NCBI GenBank assembly: GCA_023432725.1
Contig: JAEYUH010000212.1
Coordinates: 1 to 7,697, forward strand
Source: Actinomycetes bacterium
Lineage (GTDB): Bacteria; Actinomycetota; Actinomycetes; Propionibacteriales; Propionibacteriaceae
Length of the DNA stretch: 7,697 nucleotides
Direction of reading: 5' to 3'
The notes under the pieces: model-generated
Seen by the model: only the letters and a program-made list of their open reading frames with translations
Databases searched by the model: none
Told to the model about the DNA's origin: nothing
Program-made: the position numbers and the translations under genes
Part shown: positions 1-5,888 of the stretch, one piece after another
Numbering within the stretch: the stretch's first letter is position 1
How the letters are laid out: every line of letters starts with the position of its first letter

Positions 1-296
1 TCTCGGACGCCACCGGCGGGTTCGCGGCGTGGCGCGCCGAGACGCTGCGCGGGATCGACCTCGCCGGGGTGCAGGCGGCCGGCTACGGCTTCCAGGTCGA
101 TCTGGCCTGGCGGGCGATCCGCAACGGCTTCACCGTCGCCGAGGTGCCGATCGAGTTCGCCGACCGGCGCTTCGGAGACTCCAAGATGAGCCGGAAGATC
201 GTCGCCGAGGCGATGTGGCTGACCACCAGGTGGGGGATCGCTCACCGCTGGTCGCAACTGAAAGGGCTGTTCTCCCGGAAGGGGACGACTCCATGA
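1..296 (+). CDS. ppm1: Polyprenol monophosphomannose synthase, C-terminal part (5' end outside window)
   Basis: The frame is open from base 3 to a TGA at 294-296 and gives the last 97 residues of a GT2-family glycosyltransferase. Enzymes of this type transfer mannose from GDP-mannose to polyprenyl phosphate at the inner membrane face, making the lipid-linked donor for protein O-mannosylation and cell-envelope mannolipids. The visible segment has features typical of actinobacterial Ppm1/DPM1 domains: a D-A-T-G-G-F-A-A-W stretch near the start, G-Y-G-F-Q-V-D-L, an E-V-P-I-x-F strand, and the G-D-S-K-M-S motif before a closing helix. The protein ends soon after the GT2 domain, so no C-terminal acyltransferase or membrane domain is fused here. 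Its TGA overlaps the fxsA ATG (ATGA, 293-296), so the two are probably co-transcribed and coupled. The family is clear; the exact acceptor lipid is inferred. Confidence 0.88.
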   Translation, partial: SDATGGFAAWRAETLRGIDLAGVQAAGYGFQVDLAWRAIRNGFTVAEVPIEFADRRFGDSKMSRKIVAEAMWLTTRWGIAHRWSQLKGLFSRKGTTP

Positions 297-793
297 CCCA
301 GACACGACCGAACCTGAGGGCGCGCAAGCTGCTGCTGTGGGCGCTAGGGGGAGCCTTCGTCCTGATCCCCGTCCTGGAGATCTGGACGCTGGTCACGGTA
401 GGCGGCTGGCTCGGCCTGTGGCCCACGATCGGGCTGCTGGTGCTGGGCGGCGCGGTGGGCGCCTGGCTCACCCAGCGGGAGGGCCGTCGCGCCTGGCAGG
501 CGCTGGTGGACGCCTTCGGCGGCGGCCGGCTGCCCACCGGCAGGTTGGCCGACGCCGCGCTGGTGCTGGTCGGCGGCATCCTGCTGATGCTGCCCGGGTT
601 CCTGTCCGACCTGATCGGCCTTGCCATGCTGTTGCCGGTGACCCGTCCTGTGATCCGGCGGCTGATAGCCTTCGTCCTGGCGCGCAACGCAGCCCGCAGC
701 GGAGCCGACCCGATGGTCATCAGGGGCCAGACCGTGGAACCCCCGCCGTCCGGCCCGATCGTGATCAGGGGTGAGGTCGAGGACCGTCCCTGA
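293..793 (+). CDS. fxsA: FxsA family membrane protein
   Basis: A 166-residue small membrane protein of the FxsA family (formerly UPF0716). E. coli FxsA overproduction relieves F-plasmid exclusion of phage T7; the normal role in actinobacteria is unknown. A basic N-terminus is followed by hydrophobic segments at about residues 13-35 and 39-57. A conserved cytoplasmic-looking stretch with L-P-T-G-R-L-A-D-A comes next, then a long hydrophobic segment with the family signature L-M-L-P-G-F-L-S-D-L-I-G (about 82-112). The last 40 residues are hydrophilic and hold two similar V-I-R-G pieces. I chose the ATG at 293 because it follows GGAAGGGG (277-284) by 8 nt and overlaps the preceding stop. The frame is open further upstream, but that part is antisense-like arginine-rich sequence overlapping the upstream gene. 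The stop is 5 nt from the rbpA stop on the other strand. Confidence 0.88.
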   Translation: MTQTRPNLRARKLLLWALGGAFVLIPVLEIWTLVTVGGWLGLWPTIGLLVLGGAVGAWLTQREGRRAWQALVDAFGGGRLPTGRLADAALVLVGGILLMLPGFLSDLIGLAMLLPVTRPVIRRLIAFVLARNAARSGADPMVIRGQTVEPPPSGPIVIRGEVEDRP

Positions 794-798
794 CGGGC

Positions 799-1146
799 TC
801 AGCCCTTGCTCTTGTCGCCTTCGCCGCGAATCTCGTCGAGCCGTTCGGCGAGCAGTTCCTCGAGTTCCTCGATGGACCGCCGCTCCCGCAGCATGTCCCA
901 GTGGGTGCGCGGCGGCTTGGTCGCCTTGACCTCAGGCTCCACACCGTCGGTGCGGCGGGCCGGCTCACCGCAGCGAGGGCACTCCCATTCGGTGGGCAGC
1001 TCCGCCTCGGCGGCGAAGACGACCTCGAAGTGGTGGGCGTTGGGACAGTCGAAACCGATCTCCTGCCGGGGGGCGAGCTCCACGCCCTGGCCGTCGGCAT
1101 AGCTCTTGGAACCGAGGCCCGAGCCCCGGAGTGCGCGATCCGCCAT
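799..1146 (-). CDS. rbpA: RNA polymerase-binding protein RbpA
   Basis: A 115-residue match to RbpA over its whole length. RbpA is an actinobacterial factor that binds group 1 and some group 2 sigma factors and RNA polymerase, and stabilises open promoter complexes. The N-terminal tail has the conserved R-G-S-x-L-G-S-K-S-Y. The core domain has the zinc-ligand set seen in Streptomyces RbpA: Cys34, His38, Cys56 and Cys59. A basic linker (Lys74, Lys77, Arg80) leads to the sigma-interaction helix T-H-W-D-M-L-x-E-R-R-S-I-x-E-L-E (about 81-96). In the M. tuberculosis protein, arginines in the equivalent linker and helix contact DNA and sigma-A. The ATG at 1146 follows AGGAG (1153-1157) by 6 nt. The gene faces fxsA tail to tail and lies about 100 bp downstream of the MFS gene on the same strand, with its own possible promoter. 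Identification is firm. Confidence 0.97.
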   Translation of the reverse strand: MADRALRGSGLGSKSYADGQGVELAPRQEIGFDCPNAHHFEVVFAAEAELPTEWECPRCGEPARRTDGVEPEVKATKPPRTHWDMLRERRSIEELEELLAERLDEIRGEGDKSKG

Positions 1147-1152
1147 GGTCTT

Positions 1153-1157
1153 CTCCT
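1153..1157 (-). promoter_or_regulatory. Shine-Dalgarno of rbpA
   Basis: On the - strand AGGAG lies 6 nt before the ATG at 1144-1146. It is the clearest Shine-Dalgarno in the window and fixes the RbpA start, which also matches the family N-terminus. Confidence 0.8.
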
Positions 1158-1190
1158 GCCTGCGTTGCTGCCGCCGGTCGAGTCATCTCT

Positions 1191-1221
1191 ACCGTAGTCG
1201 GGCGCGCAACCGGCGTGACAG
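1191..1221 (-). promoter_or_regulatory. Possible rbpA promoter (weak)
   Basis: In the 103-nt gap between the MFS stop and the rbpA start, the - strand reads CTGTCA (1216-1221, 4 of 6 to TTGACA), 19 nt, then TACGGT (1191-1196, fits TANNNT). This would give a leader of roughly 35-40 nt containing the AGGAG. The -35 match and the long spacer are weak. I see no GGAAT-type SigR -35 element here, although rbpA in S. coelicolor is known to have SigR-dependent transcription. I also see no convincing intrinsic terminator after the MFS gene in this gap, so read-through from upstream is possible. Confidence 0.3.
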
Positions 1222-1249
1222 GGGTCGCGGGGGAGGAGCGCCCGACGGG

Positions 1250-2593
1250 TCAGCTCACCGCATGGTGCGCGGGTTCGCGGACGGGGATCATCACGAGCAG
1301 GCCCGCCAGCAGGATCAGCACGATCCCCAGGATCCCCCAGTAGGCGGTGTTCACCTCGCCCGTCAGCGAGGCACCCAGCCCCACCGACAGCCCGAAGGCG
1401 GCGGGGGACAGGAACGAGATGGCGCGACCCGTCGTGGCGTAGAGGCCGAAGATCTCACCGGCCCGTCCCTCGGGGATCAGCCGGGCCAGGAAGGAGCGCG
1501 AGGCCGACTGGGCCGGCCCCACGAAGGCTGTCATCGCCATGCCGAGGGTCCAGAAGACGATCTGGCCGCGGTCGTGGAGCAGGAAGATGCCAAGGCCGAG
1601 CGCGACCAGGGCGGCCAGGGACAGCAGGATCACCTTCTTGGGCCCGATCCGATCGTCGACGTACCCGAACAGGATCGTGGAGACCCCGGCGACGACGTTG
1701 GCCACGGCGCCGAACACGATGACGTCGCCCGGGGAGAAGCCGAAGGTGAGCGAGGCCAGCACCGCGCCGAAGGCGAACACGCCCGACAGCCCGTCGCGGA
1801 ACAGCGCGGAGGCGGCCAGGAAGAACACCGTGTGAGGGCTGGCGCGCCACAGGGTCGCGATCGAGGCGAACAGCAGCTTGTAGGACCCGACGAGCCCGGC
1901 CCGCTCGGCCTTCTGGATGCGCGGGCGGTCCTTCAAGGAGAAGAAGGTCGGCAGCGTGAACACCAGAATCCACAGGCCGCACACCAGCATGGATGCCCGG
2001 ATGTCGAGCCCGTCGGCGTCGGTCACCCCGAACAGGCCGACCTCGGGGGAGATGAAGCCGAAGTACAGCACCAGCAGGGCGACGATGCCCCCGAGGTAGC
2101 CCATCCCCCAGCCGAAGCCCGACACCCGGCCGACATTGTCCTTGGTCGAGATCTCGTCGATCAGGGAGTAGTAGTTGACGTTGGCCAACTCGCCGATGAT
2201 CGACGCCACGCCAAGGATGCCGAGGCCGAGCCACAGGTAGTCCGGCGTGGGGCGGACGAAGAAGAGCGCGGCGGCCAGCGCGGCGATCAGCCAGGTCTGC
2301 CAGCGCAGGTTGAACACGGTGCGGCCGGTGCGGTCGGAGCGCTGGCCGAGCACCGGCGCGATCAGCGCCACGATGAGGCCGGCGATGCCCGTCGAAAGAG
2401 CCAGCGCCTGTGCCGTCTCGTTCTCGGGGCCGAAGGCCTTGCCGGTGATGTACACGCTGAAGACGAACGTGATGATCACCGTGTTGAGGGGCTGGGTGCC
2501 CCAGTCCCACATGGCCCACGCCCATACCTTGCGCGGCGGGCTGGGCCGCCTCCCCTCAAGGGCCGAGCCCTCGACCGGCAACGAGTCGGTCAT
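1250..2593 (-). CDS. MFS transporter, UMF1/Atg22-like family
   Basis: A 447-residue integral membrane protein with about 12 hydrophobic segments. W-D-W-G at residues 29-32 opens the first membrane segment. An MFS motif-A loop, G-Q-R-S-D-R-T-G-R, lies at 83-91. The family-typical stretch from G-P-A-Q-S-A-S-R-S through L-A-R-L-I-P-E-G and E-I-F-G-L-Y falls at about 357-385. That last block is characteristic of UMF1 proteins, the bacterial relatives of the fungal vacuolar amino-acid effluxer Atg22. The bacterial substrate is unknown. The start is the ATG at 2593: GGAAGGA (2599-2605) lies 5 nt upstream and the ATG overlaps the phosphodiesterase stop. A longer open frame upstream only shadows that gene. 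Coupling to a phosphodiesterase suggests export or uptake linked to phospholipid headgroup turnover, but this is inference. Confidence 0.88.
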   Translation of the reverse strand: MTDSLPVEGSALEGRRPSPPRKVWAWAMWDWGTQPLNTVIITFVFSVYITGKAFGPENETAQALALSTGIAGLIVALIAPVLGQRSDRTGRTVFNLRWQTWLIAALAAALFFVRPTPDYLWLGLGILGVASIIGELANVNYYSLIDEISTKDNVGRVSGFGWGMGYLGGIVALLVLYFGFISPEVGLFGVTDADGLDIRASMLVCGLWILVFTLPTFFSLKDRPRIQKAERAGLVGSYKLLFASIATLWRASPHTVFFLAASALFRDGLSGVFAFGAVLASLTFGFSPGDVIVFGAVANVVAGVSTILFGYVDDRIGPKKVILLSLAALVALGLGIFLLHDRGQIVFWTLGMAMTAFVGPAQSASRSFLARLIPEGRAGEIFGLYATTGRAISFLSPAAFGLSVGLGASLTGEVNTAYWGILGIVLILLAGLLVMIPVREPAHHAVS

Positions 2594-3378
2594 TCGTGTC
2601 CTTCCCAGAGGTCCCGCCGGATCAGGACGGCCTTGAGGACGTCCGGTTCGTCCGTGACGATACCGTCCACGCCGAGGTCGATGAGGTGCTCCATCGTCGG
2701 CGCGTCGTTGATGGTCCACACGTGGACCCTTATCCCGTAGCGGTGCGCCGTCCGCACGAAGCGGGGGGTGACCAGGGTGAGACGGTCGCCCCAGAACTTC
2801 AGCGGAACCTGCGCGGCCTTGCCCACCACCAGTCGCGGCAGCAGCGGCGGGCCCACCCACAGCAGCAACACGCCCCACCTGGTCAGGCCGGTCGCCACCC
2901 GGCGACCGACAAGCCGGCGGAAGGCCGTGATCCGCGCCAGGGAGAACGAGCTGACGCAGACCCGGTCCTGCGTGCCGGTCTGGGTGATGAGCTCGGCGAG
3001 CGGAACGGTCGCCCCCGGCGCCTTGATGTCGAGGTTGAACCTGGCCGTCGGAAAGGCGGCGAAGAGGTCGGCGAGCCGGGGGATCGGGTCGGTGCCGCCG
3101 ATCCGGATCGCGTCGAGTTCGGCGGCGGTGTGCTCGGCGATCAGCCCGTGCCCATCGGTGACCCGTTCCAGCGACTCGTCGTGGAAGGCGACCAGCACCC
3201 CGTCCGCGGTGGCGTGCACGTCGGTCTCCAGGTAGCGGTACCCCGCGGCGACGGCCCGCCGGAAGGCGGCCAGCGAGTTCTCACCCACCCCCGGCCAGTC
3301 GCCGCCCCGGTGCGCGAGCGCCTGGAAGCCGGTGTCGAAGTAGGGCAAGGGCGGGTCGCTGGGCGACGGCGGTATCAC
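2590..3378 (-). CDS. Glycerophosphodiester phosphodiesterase family protein
   Basis: A 262-residue GDPD-family protein. These enzymes hydrolyse glycerophosphodiesters such as glycerophosphocholine to glycerol-3-phosphate and an alcohol, using a TIM barrel and a divalent metal. The motifs are in order: A-H-R-G-G with His23 and Arg24; G-E-N-S at 32-35; E-T-D-V with Glu51 and Asp53; and F-H-D with His66, the second catalytic histidine. Further on are N-L-D-I-K and the closing W-T-I-N-D and G-V-D-G-I-V-T-D-E-P blocks. No signal peptide is seen, so it is probably cytoplasmic; a hydrophobic patch around W-G-V-L-L-L-W-V-G may associate with membrane. I prefer the GTG at 3378, which lies 7 nt after a TAGAGT box. 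In-frame GTGs at 3387 and 3396 and a TTG at 3447 are alternatives, but the first overlaps that box and none has a Shine-Dalgarno. The 3' end overlaps the MFS gene by 4 nt. Confidence 0.88.
   Translation of the reverse strand: MIPPSPSDPPLPYFDTGFQALAHRGGDWPGVGENSLAAFRRAVAAGYRYLETDVHATADGVLVAFHDESLERVTDGHGLIAEHTAAELDAIRIGGTDPIPRLADLFAAFPTARFNLDIKAPGATVPLAELITQTGTQDRVCVSSFSLARITAFRRLVGRRVATGLTRWGVLLLWVGPPLLPRLVVGKAAQVPLKFWGDRLTLVTPRFVRTAHRYGIRVHVWTINDAPTMEHLIDLGVDGIVTDEPDVLKAVLIRRDLWEGHE
2599..2605 (-). promoter_or_regulatory. Shine-Dalgarno of the MFS gene inside the phosphodiesterase gene
   Basis: GGAAGGA on the - strand lies 5 nt before the ATG at 2591-2593 and within the last codons of the upstream gene, whose TGA (2590-2592) overlaps that ATG. 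This decides the MFS start and points to translational coupling. Confidence 0.7.
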
Positions 3379-3385
3379 CCCGCGC

Positions 3386-3416
3386 ACTCTACTCACGCAG
3401 TCTTGCCGTATGTCAG
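3386..3416 (-). promoter_or_regulatory. Likely promoter of the phosphodiesterase-MFS operon, leaderless
   Basis: The - strand reads CTGACA (3411-3416, 5 of 6 to TTGACA), 19 nt, TAGAGT (3386-3391, 4 of 6 to TATAAT), then 7 nt and the GTG at 3376-3378. That places transcription start at or next to the start codon, so the mRNA would be leaderless. This agrees with the lack of any Shine-Dalgarno before the GTG. The spacer is slightly long. Leaderless messages with TANNNT boxes are common in actinobacteria. Confidence 0.5.
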
Positions 3417-3446
3417 CCCCGGGCGGCGGGCGTCCGCTACGCAACA

Positions 3447-4307
3447 ATGTCCGCCGTGACTACCATCTTGAGCATCCAGTCCTCCGTCGCTTACGGCCAC
3501 GTGGGCAACAGCGCCGCCACCTTCCCGCTGATGCGGCTGGGCGTCGAGGTGTGGCCGGTGCTGACCGTCCACTTCTCCAACCACACTGGCTACGGGGCCT
3601 GGCGGGGTCCGCTGCTGGCCGCCTCCGACGTCGCGGACGTGGTCCGGGGCATCGACGAGCGCGGGGTGCTGAACCGGGTGGACGCTGTGCTGTCCGGCTA
3701 CCAGGGCGGCGAGGCGGTGGGCGCCGAGATCCTCAACGCGGTCGCGCTGGTCAAGCAGCGCAACCCGTCCGCGATCTACTGCTGCGACCCGGTGATGGGC
3801 GATGTCGGGCGCGGCTTCTACGTCCGTCCGGGGATCCCCGAGTTCATGCGGGACGCGGTGGTGCCGGCCGCCCAGATCGTGACCCCGAACCAGTTCGAAC
3901 TGGACTTCCTGACCGGACGGCAGACCCGCACCCTGGACGACCTGCTGGAGGCCGCGCACGCGCTGCGGGCCACCGGCCCCGAGGTGGTGCTGGTGACCAG
4001 CGCGATCCTCGAGGGCAGCGACCCGGGCAGCGTCCTGATGCTGGTGGTGGACGGGACCGGCGCCTGGTCGGTCACCACACCGCTGCTGGACCGCACCTTC
4101 ACCGGGTCGGGCGACATCACCGCGGCGATCTTCCTGGCCCACTACCTGCGCACCGGGAACCCGGCCTCGGCGCTGGAGAACACCGCGGCGGCGGTGTACT
4201 CGGTGCTGAAGGCGACCGCCGAGGGAGAGTCGTCGGAGTTGGCGCTGGTGGCGGCGCAGGACTACCTGGTCAAGCCGCCCCACACCTTCAGCGCGGTCAG
4301 TCTTTGA
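3447..4307 (+). CDS. pdxY: Pyridoxal kinase PdxY
   Basis: A 286-residue ribokinase-like enzyme that phosphorylates pyridoxal (and probably other B6 vitamers) with ATP in the salvage route to pyridoxal 5'-phosphate. It aligns with E. coli PdxY end to end, with nearly the same length. It carries S-I-Q-S-S-V-A-Y-G-H-V-G-N-S at 9-22, the H-F-S-N-H-T block and L-S-G-Y. C-D-P-V-M-G lies at 113-118. The anion-hole and catalytic motif is G-S-G-D at 220-223, with Asp223 as the expected base. A family-typical end includes A-A-Q-D and K-P-P-H-T-F-S-A. The ATG at 3447 fits the family N-terminus, but no good Shine-Dalgarno precedes it; a GTG three codons in (3456) is possible. It is divergent from the phosphodiesterase gene, with 68 nt between the starts, and its last 11 nt overlap the 3' end of the MurA-like gene on the other strand. 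Confidence 0.93.
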   Translation: MSAVTTILSIQSSVAYGHVGNSAATFPLMRLGVEVWPVLTVHFSNHTGYGAWRGPLLAASDVADVVRGIDERGVLNRVDAVLSGYQGGEAVGAEILNAVALVKQRNPSAIYCCDPVMGDVGRGFYVRPGIPEFMRDAVVPAAQIVTPNQFELDFLTGRQTRTLDDLLEAAHALRATGPEVVLVTSAILEGSDPGSVLMLVVDGTGAWSVTTPLLDRTFTGSGDITAAIFLAHYLRTGNPASALENTAAAVYSVLKATAEGESSELALVAAQDYLVKPPHTFSAVSL

Positions 4308-5823
4308 AGACCTCGATCCGGGCGCCGAGGGCGTTCAGCCGGTTCGGCAGGTCCTCGTAGCCGCGGTTGATCACGTAGACGTCACGCAGCACGCTCGTGC
4401 CGCGGGCCGCCATGGCAGCCAGCAGCAGGCACACAGCCGGACGCAGCGCCTGCGGGCAGACCAGCTCCTGGCCCCGCCAGCGGGTGGGTCCGCTGACCAC
4501 GATCCGGTGCGGGTCGAGCAGCTGGACGTCGGCGCCCAGTTTGGTGAGGTCGACCAGGTGGATCGCCCGGTTCTCGTACACCCAGTCGTGGATCAGGGTG
4601 CGACCGTCGGCCGCGGCGGCGATCACCGCGAAGAACGGCAGGTTGTCGATGTTGAGGCCGGGGAACGGCAGGGCGTGGATCTTGTCCGCCGCCGCGTGCA
4701 GGTCCGAGGGCAGCGCGGTGATGTCGACCAGCCGGGTGCGCCCGTTCTCCGCGGCGTACTCCGGGGAGAGCTGGTACCGGAAGCCCATCTCCTCAAGGAT
4801 CGCCAGCTCGATGTCGAGGAACTCGATCGGCGCCCGCGTGATCGTCAGCTCGCTGCGGGTCACGATCGCGGCGGTGAGCAGGCTCATGGCCTCGATCGGG
4901 TCCTCCGAGGGGGCGAACTCGATGTCCTTGTCGATCCGGTCCAGACCGATCACCCGCAAGGTGGTGGTGCCGATGCCGTCGATCTGGACACCGAGCTCCT
5001 GAAGGAAGAAGCACAGGTCCTGCACCATGTAGTTGGCGCTGGCGTTGCGGATCGTGGTCCGGCCAGGGAACTGCGCTGCTGCCATCAGCACGTTCTCGGT
5101 GACGGTGTCGCCGCGCTCGATGAGGGTGATGGTGCGCTCGTCGCCGCCGAGGCGGTGCACCTTGGCCCGGTAGAAGCCCTGGGTGGCCCGCACTTCGAGG
5201 CCGAAGTGGCGCAGCGCGTGCAGGTGCGGGGTGATCGTCCGTGCCCCGAGGTTGCAGCCACCGGCATACGGCAGGTCGAACCGCTCCTCGTCGTGCAGCA
5301 GCGGGCCGAGGAACATGATGATCGAGCGGGTGCGGCGGGCGGCGGCCGCGTCCATCGCGGACAGGTTCAGATGGGTGGGTCGAATCAGCTCCAGCTGCGA
5401 GCGGTCGTCCGACCAGGTGGCCTGGACACCGATGCTGGTCAGCACCTCAATGAGGCGGTTGACCTCCTCGATCTGGGCGATGCCCTGCAGCACGGTGCGT
5501 CCGTGGTTGAGCAGGGCGGCGCACATCAGGGCGACGGCGGCGTTCTTCGACGACCGGACGGCGATCGAGCCGCGCAGGGTGGTGGGGCCCTCGACGCGGA
5601 AGTGGGTGGGCCCGCTCGGGCCGGCGCTGATCAGCGGGCTTTCGAGGGCGTGGGCGATCCGGTTGATCATCTCGAGACTGAGGTTCTGACCGCCGGATTC
5701 GATCCGGTGGATCGCGCTCTGACTGGTGCCCAGCTCGGTAGCCAGCTGCTGCTGGGTGAGGCCGCGTTGCTTGCGAGCGTCGCGGATCAGGGTGCCGATG
5801 CTGCTGGGGAGAAGGTCTGCCAC
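4297..5823 (-). CDS. murA: XRE helix-turn-helix fused to MurA-like UDP-GlcNAc 1-carboxyvinyltransferase
   Basis: A 508-residue fusion. Residues about 9-63 form an XRE/Cro-type helix-turn-helix with L-T-Q-Q-Q-L-A and T-S-Q-S-A-I-H-R-I-E-S-G. Residues about 74-508 form a complete EPSP-synthase-like domain of the MurA type, which moves enolpyruvate from PEP to UDP-GlcNAc in the first committed step of peptidoglycan synthesis. Matches to E. coli MurA active-site residues are Lys93-Asn94 (K22-N23), Arg166 (R91), Cys190 in G-G-C-N-L-G-A-R (C115, the fosfomycin target), Arg195 (R120), Asp393 (D305), Arg419 in E-N-R (R331), Arg461 (R371) and Arg487 in N-R-G-Y-E (R397). The position of D369 is Ala459. 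A catalytic role is therefore plausible, but so is a regulator that senses the substrate. Similar fusions are, as I recall, annotated in other actinobacteria, usually beside a separate stand-alone MurA. The GTG at 5823 is chosen because it lies 6 nt after TATGGT; the frame is open upstream to 5898, with no ribosome site. Confidence 0.88.
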   Translation of the reverse strand: MADLLPSSIGTLIRDARKQRGLTQQQLATELGTSQSAIHRIESGGQNLSLEMINRIAHALESPLISAGPSGPTHFRVEGPTTLRGSIAVRSSKNAAVALMCAALLNHGRTVLQGIAQIEEVNRLIEVLTSIGVQATWSDDRSQLELIRPTHLNLSAMDAAAARRTRSIIMFLGPLLHDEERFDLPYAGGCNLGARTITPHLHALRHFGLEVRATQGFYRAKVHRLGGDERTITLIERGDTVTENVLMAAAQFPGRTTIRNASANYMVQDLCFFLQELGVQIDGIGTTTLRVIGLDRIDKDIEFAPSEDPIEAMSLLTAAIVTRSELTITRAPIEFLDIELAILEEMGFRYQLSPEYAAENGRTRLVDITALPSDLHAAADKIHALPFPGLNIDNLPFFAVIAAAADGRTLIHDWVYENRAIHLVDLTKLGADVQLLDPHRIVVSGPTRWRGQELVCPQALRPAVCLLLAAMAARGTSVLRDVYVINRGYEDLPNRLNALGARIEVFKD

Positions 5824-5829
5824 CACACG

Positions 5830-5835
5830 ACCATA
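5830..5835 (-). promoter_or_regulatory. Likely -10 box of the XRE-MurA gene, leaderless
   Basis: TATGGT on the - strand (4 of 6 to TATAAT, fits TANNNT) is followed by exactly 6 nt and then the GTG at 5821-5823. This is the geometry of a leaderless transcript. A -35 element about 17 nt upstream would fall near 5853-5858 (CTGCGT) and is poor. A 20-bp inverted repeat overlaps this box and the spacer. Confidence 0.45.
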
Positions 5836-5851
5836 ACTCACATGAGAGATG
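5832..5851. promoter_or_regulatory. 20-bp imperfect inverted repeat, candidate operator
   Basis: The + strand half-sites CATAACTCA (5832-5840) and TGAGAGATG (5843-5851) are separated by CA. Seven of nine positions pair, with a perfect inner CTCA/TGAG. The repeat overlaps the TATGGT box of the XRE-MurA gene and ends just before the expected -35 area of lpdA. Dyads of this size are typical of XRE-family operators, so self-repression by the fused helix-turn-helix is a reasonable guess. No other copy was found by eye, and no database motif is claimed. Confidence 0.4.
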
Positions 5852-5875
5852 AACGCAGCCTCGAGGGGGTTGCCA

Positions 5876-5881
5876 TAGAGT
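5876..5881 (+). promoter_or_regulatory. Likely -10 box of lpdA, leaderless
   Basis: TAGAGT is followed by 7 nt and then the ATG at 5889-5891, with no Shine-Dalgarno between. This is the same box and spacing as at the phosphodiesterase gene. No good -35 hexamer is visible 16-19 nt upstream. The box includes part of the alternative in-frame GTG at 5880, which argues for the ATG as the true start. Confidence 0.5.
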
Positions 5882-5888
5882 GTGGACC

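Noticed and set aside
29..292. N-terminal extension of FxsA upstream of 293
   Set aside because: The added residues are arginine-rich shadow sequence over the mannose synthase gene. The ATG at 293 has a Shine-Dalgarno and matches the family start.
795..805. GGGC-TCA-GCCC hairpin between fxsA and rbpA as a bidirectional terminator
   Set aside because: The stem is only 4 bp, has no T-run on either side, and its loop is the rbpA stop codon.
1106..2740. 544-codon open frame on the + strand opposite the MFS gene
   Set aside because: Its composition (Gly, Arg, Gln, Glu, Asp, His rich) and lack of any domain match an antisense shadow. The - strand frame has clear membrane segments and UMF1 motifs.
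2594..2878. N-terminal extension of the MFS protein upstream of 2593
   Set aside because: It overlaps the phosphodiesterase coding region in another frame and shows only Gly/Arg/Pro-rich low-complexity sequence.
3412..3430. GC-rich GCCCCGGGC palindrome between the phosphodiesterase gene and pdxY as an operator
   Set aside because: Short GC palindromes are expected by chance in DNA of this composition, and it does not match a promoter position for pdxY.
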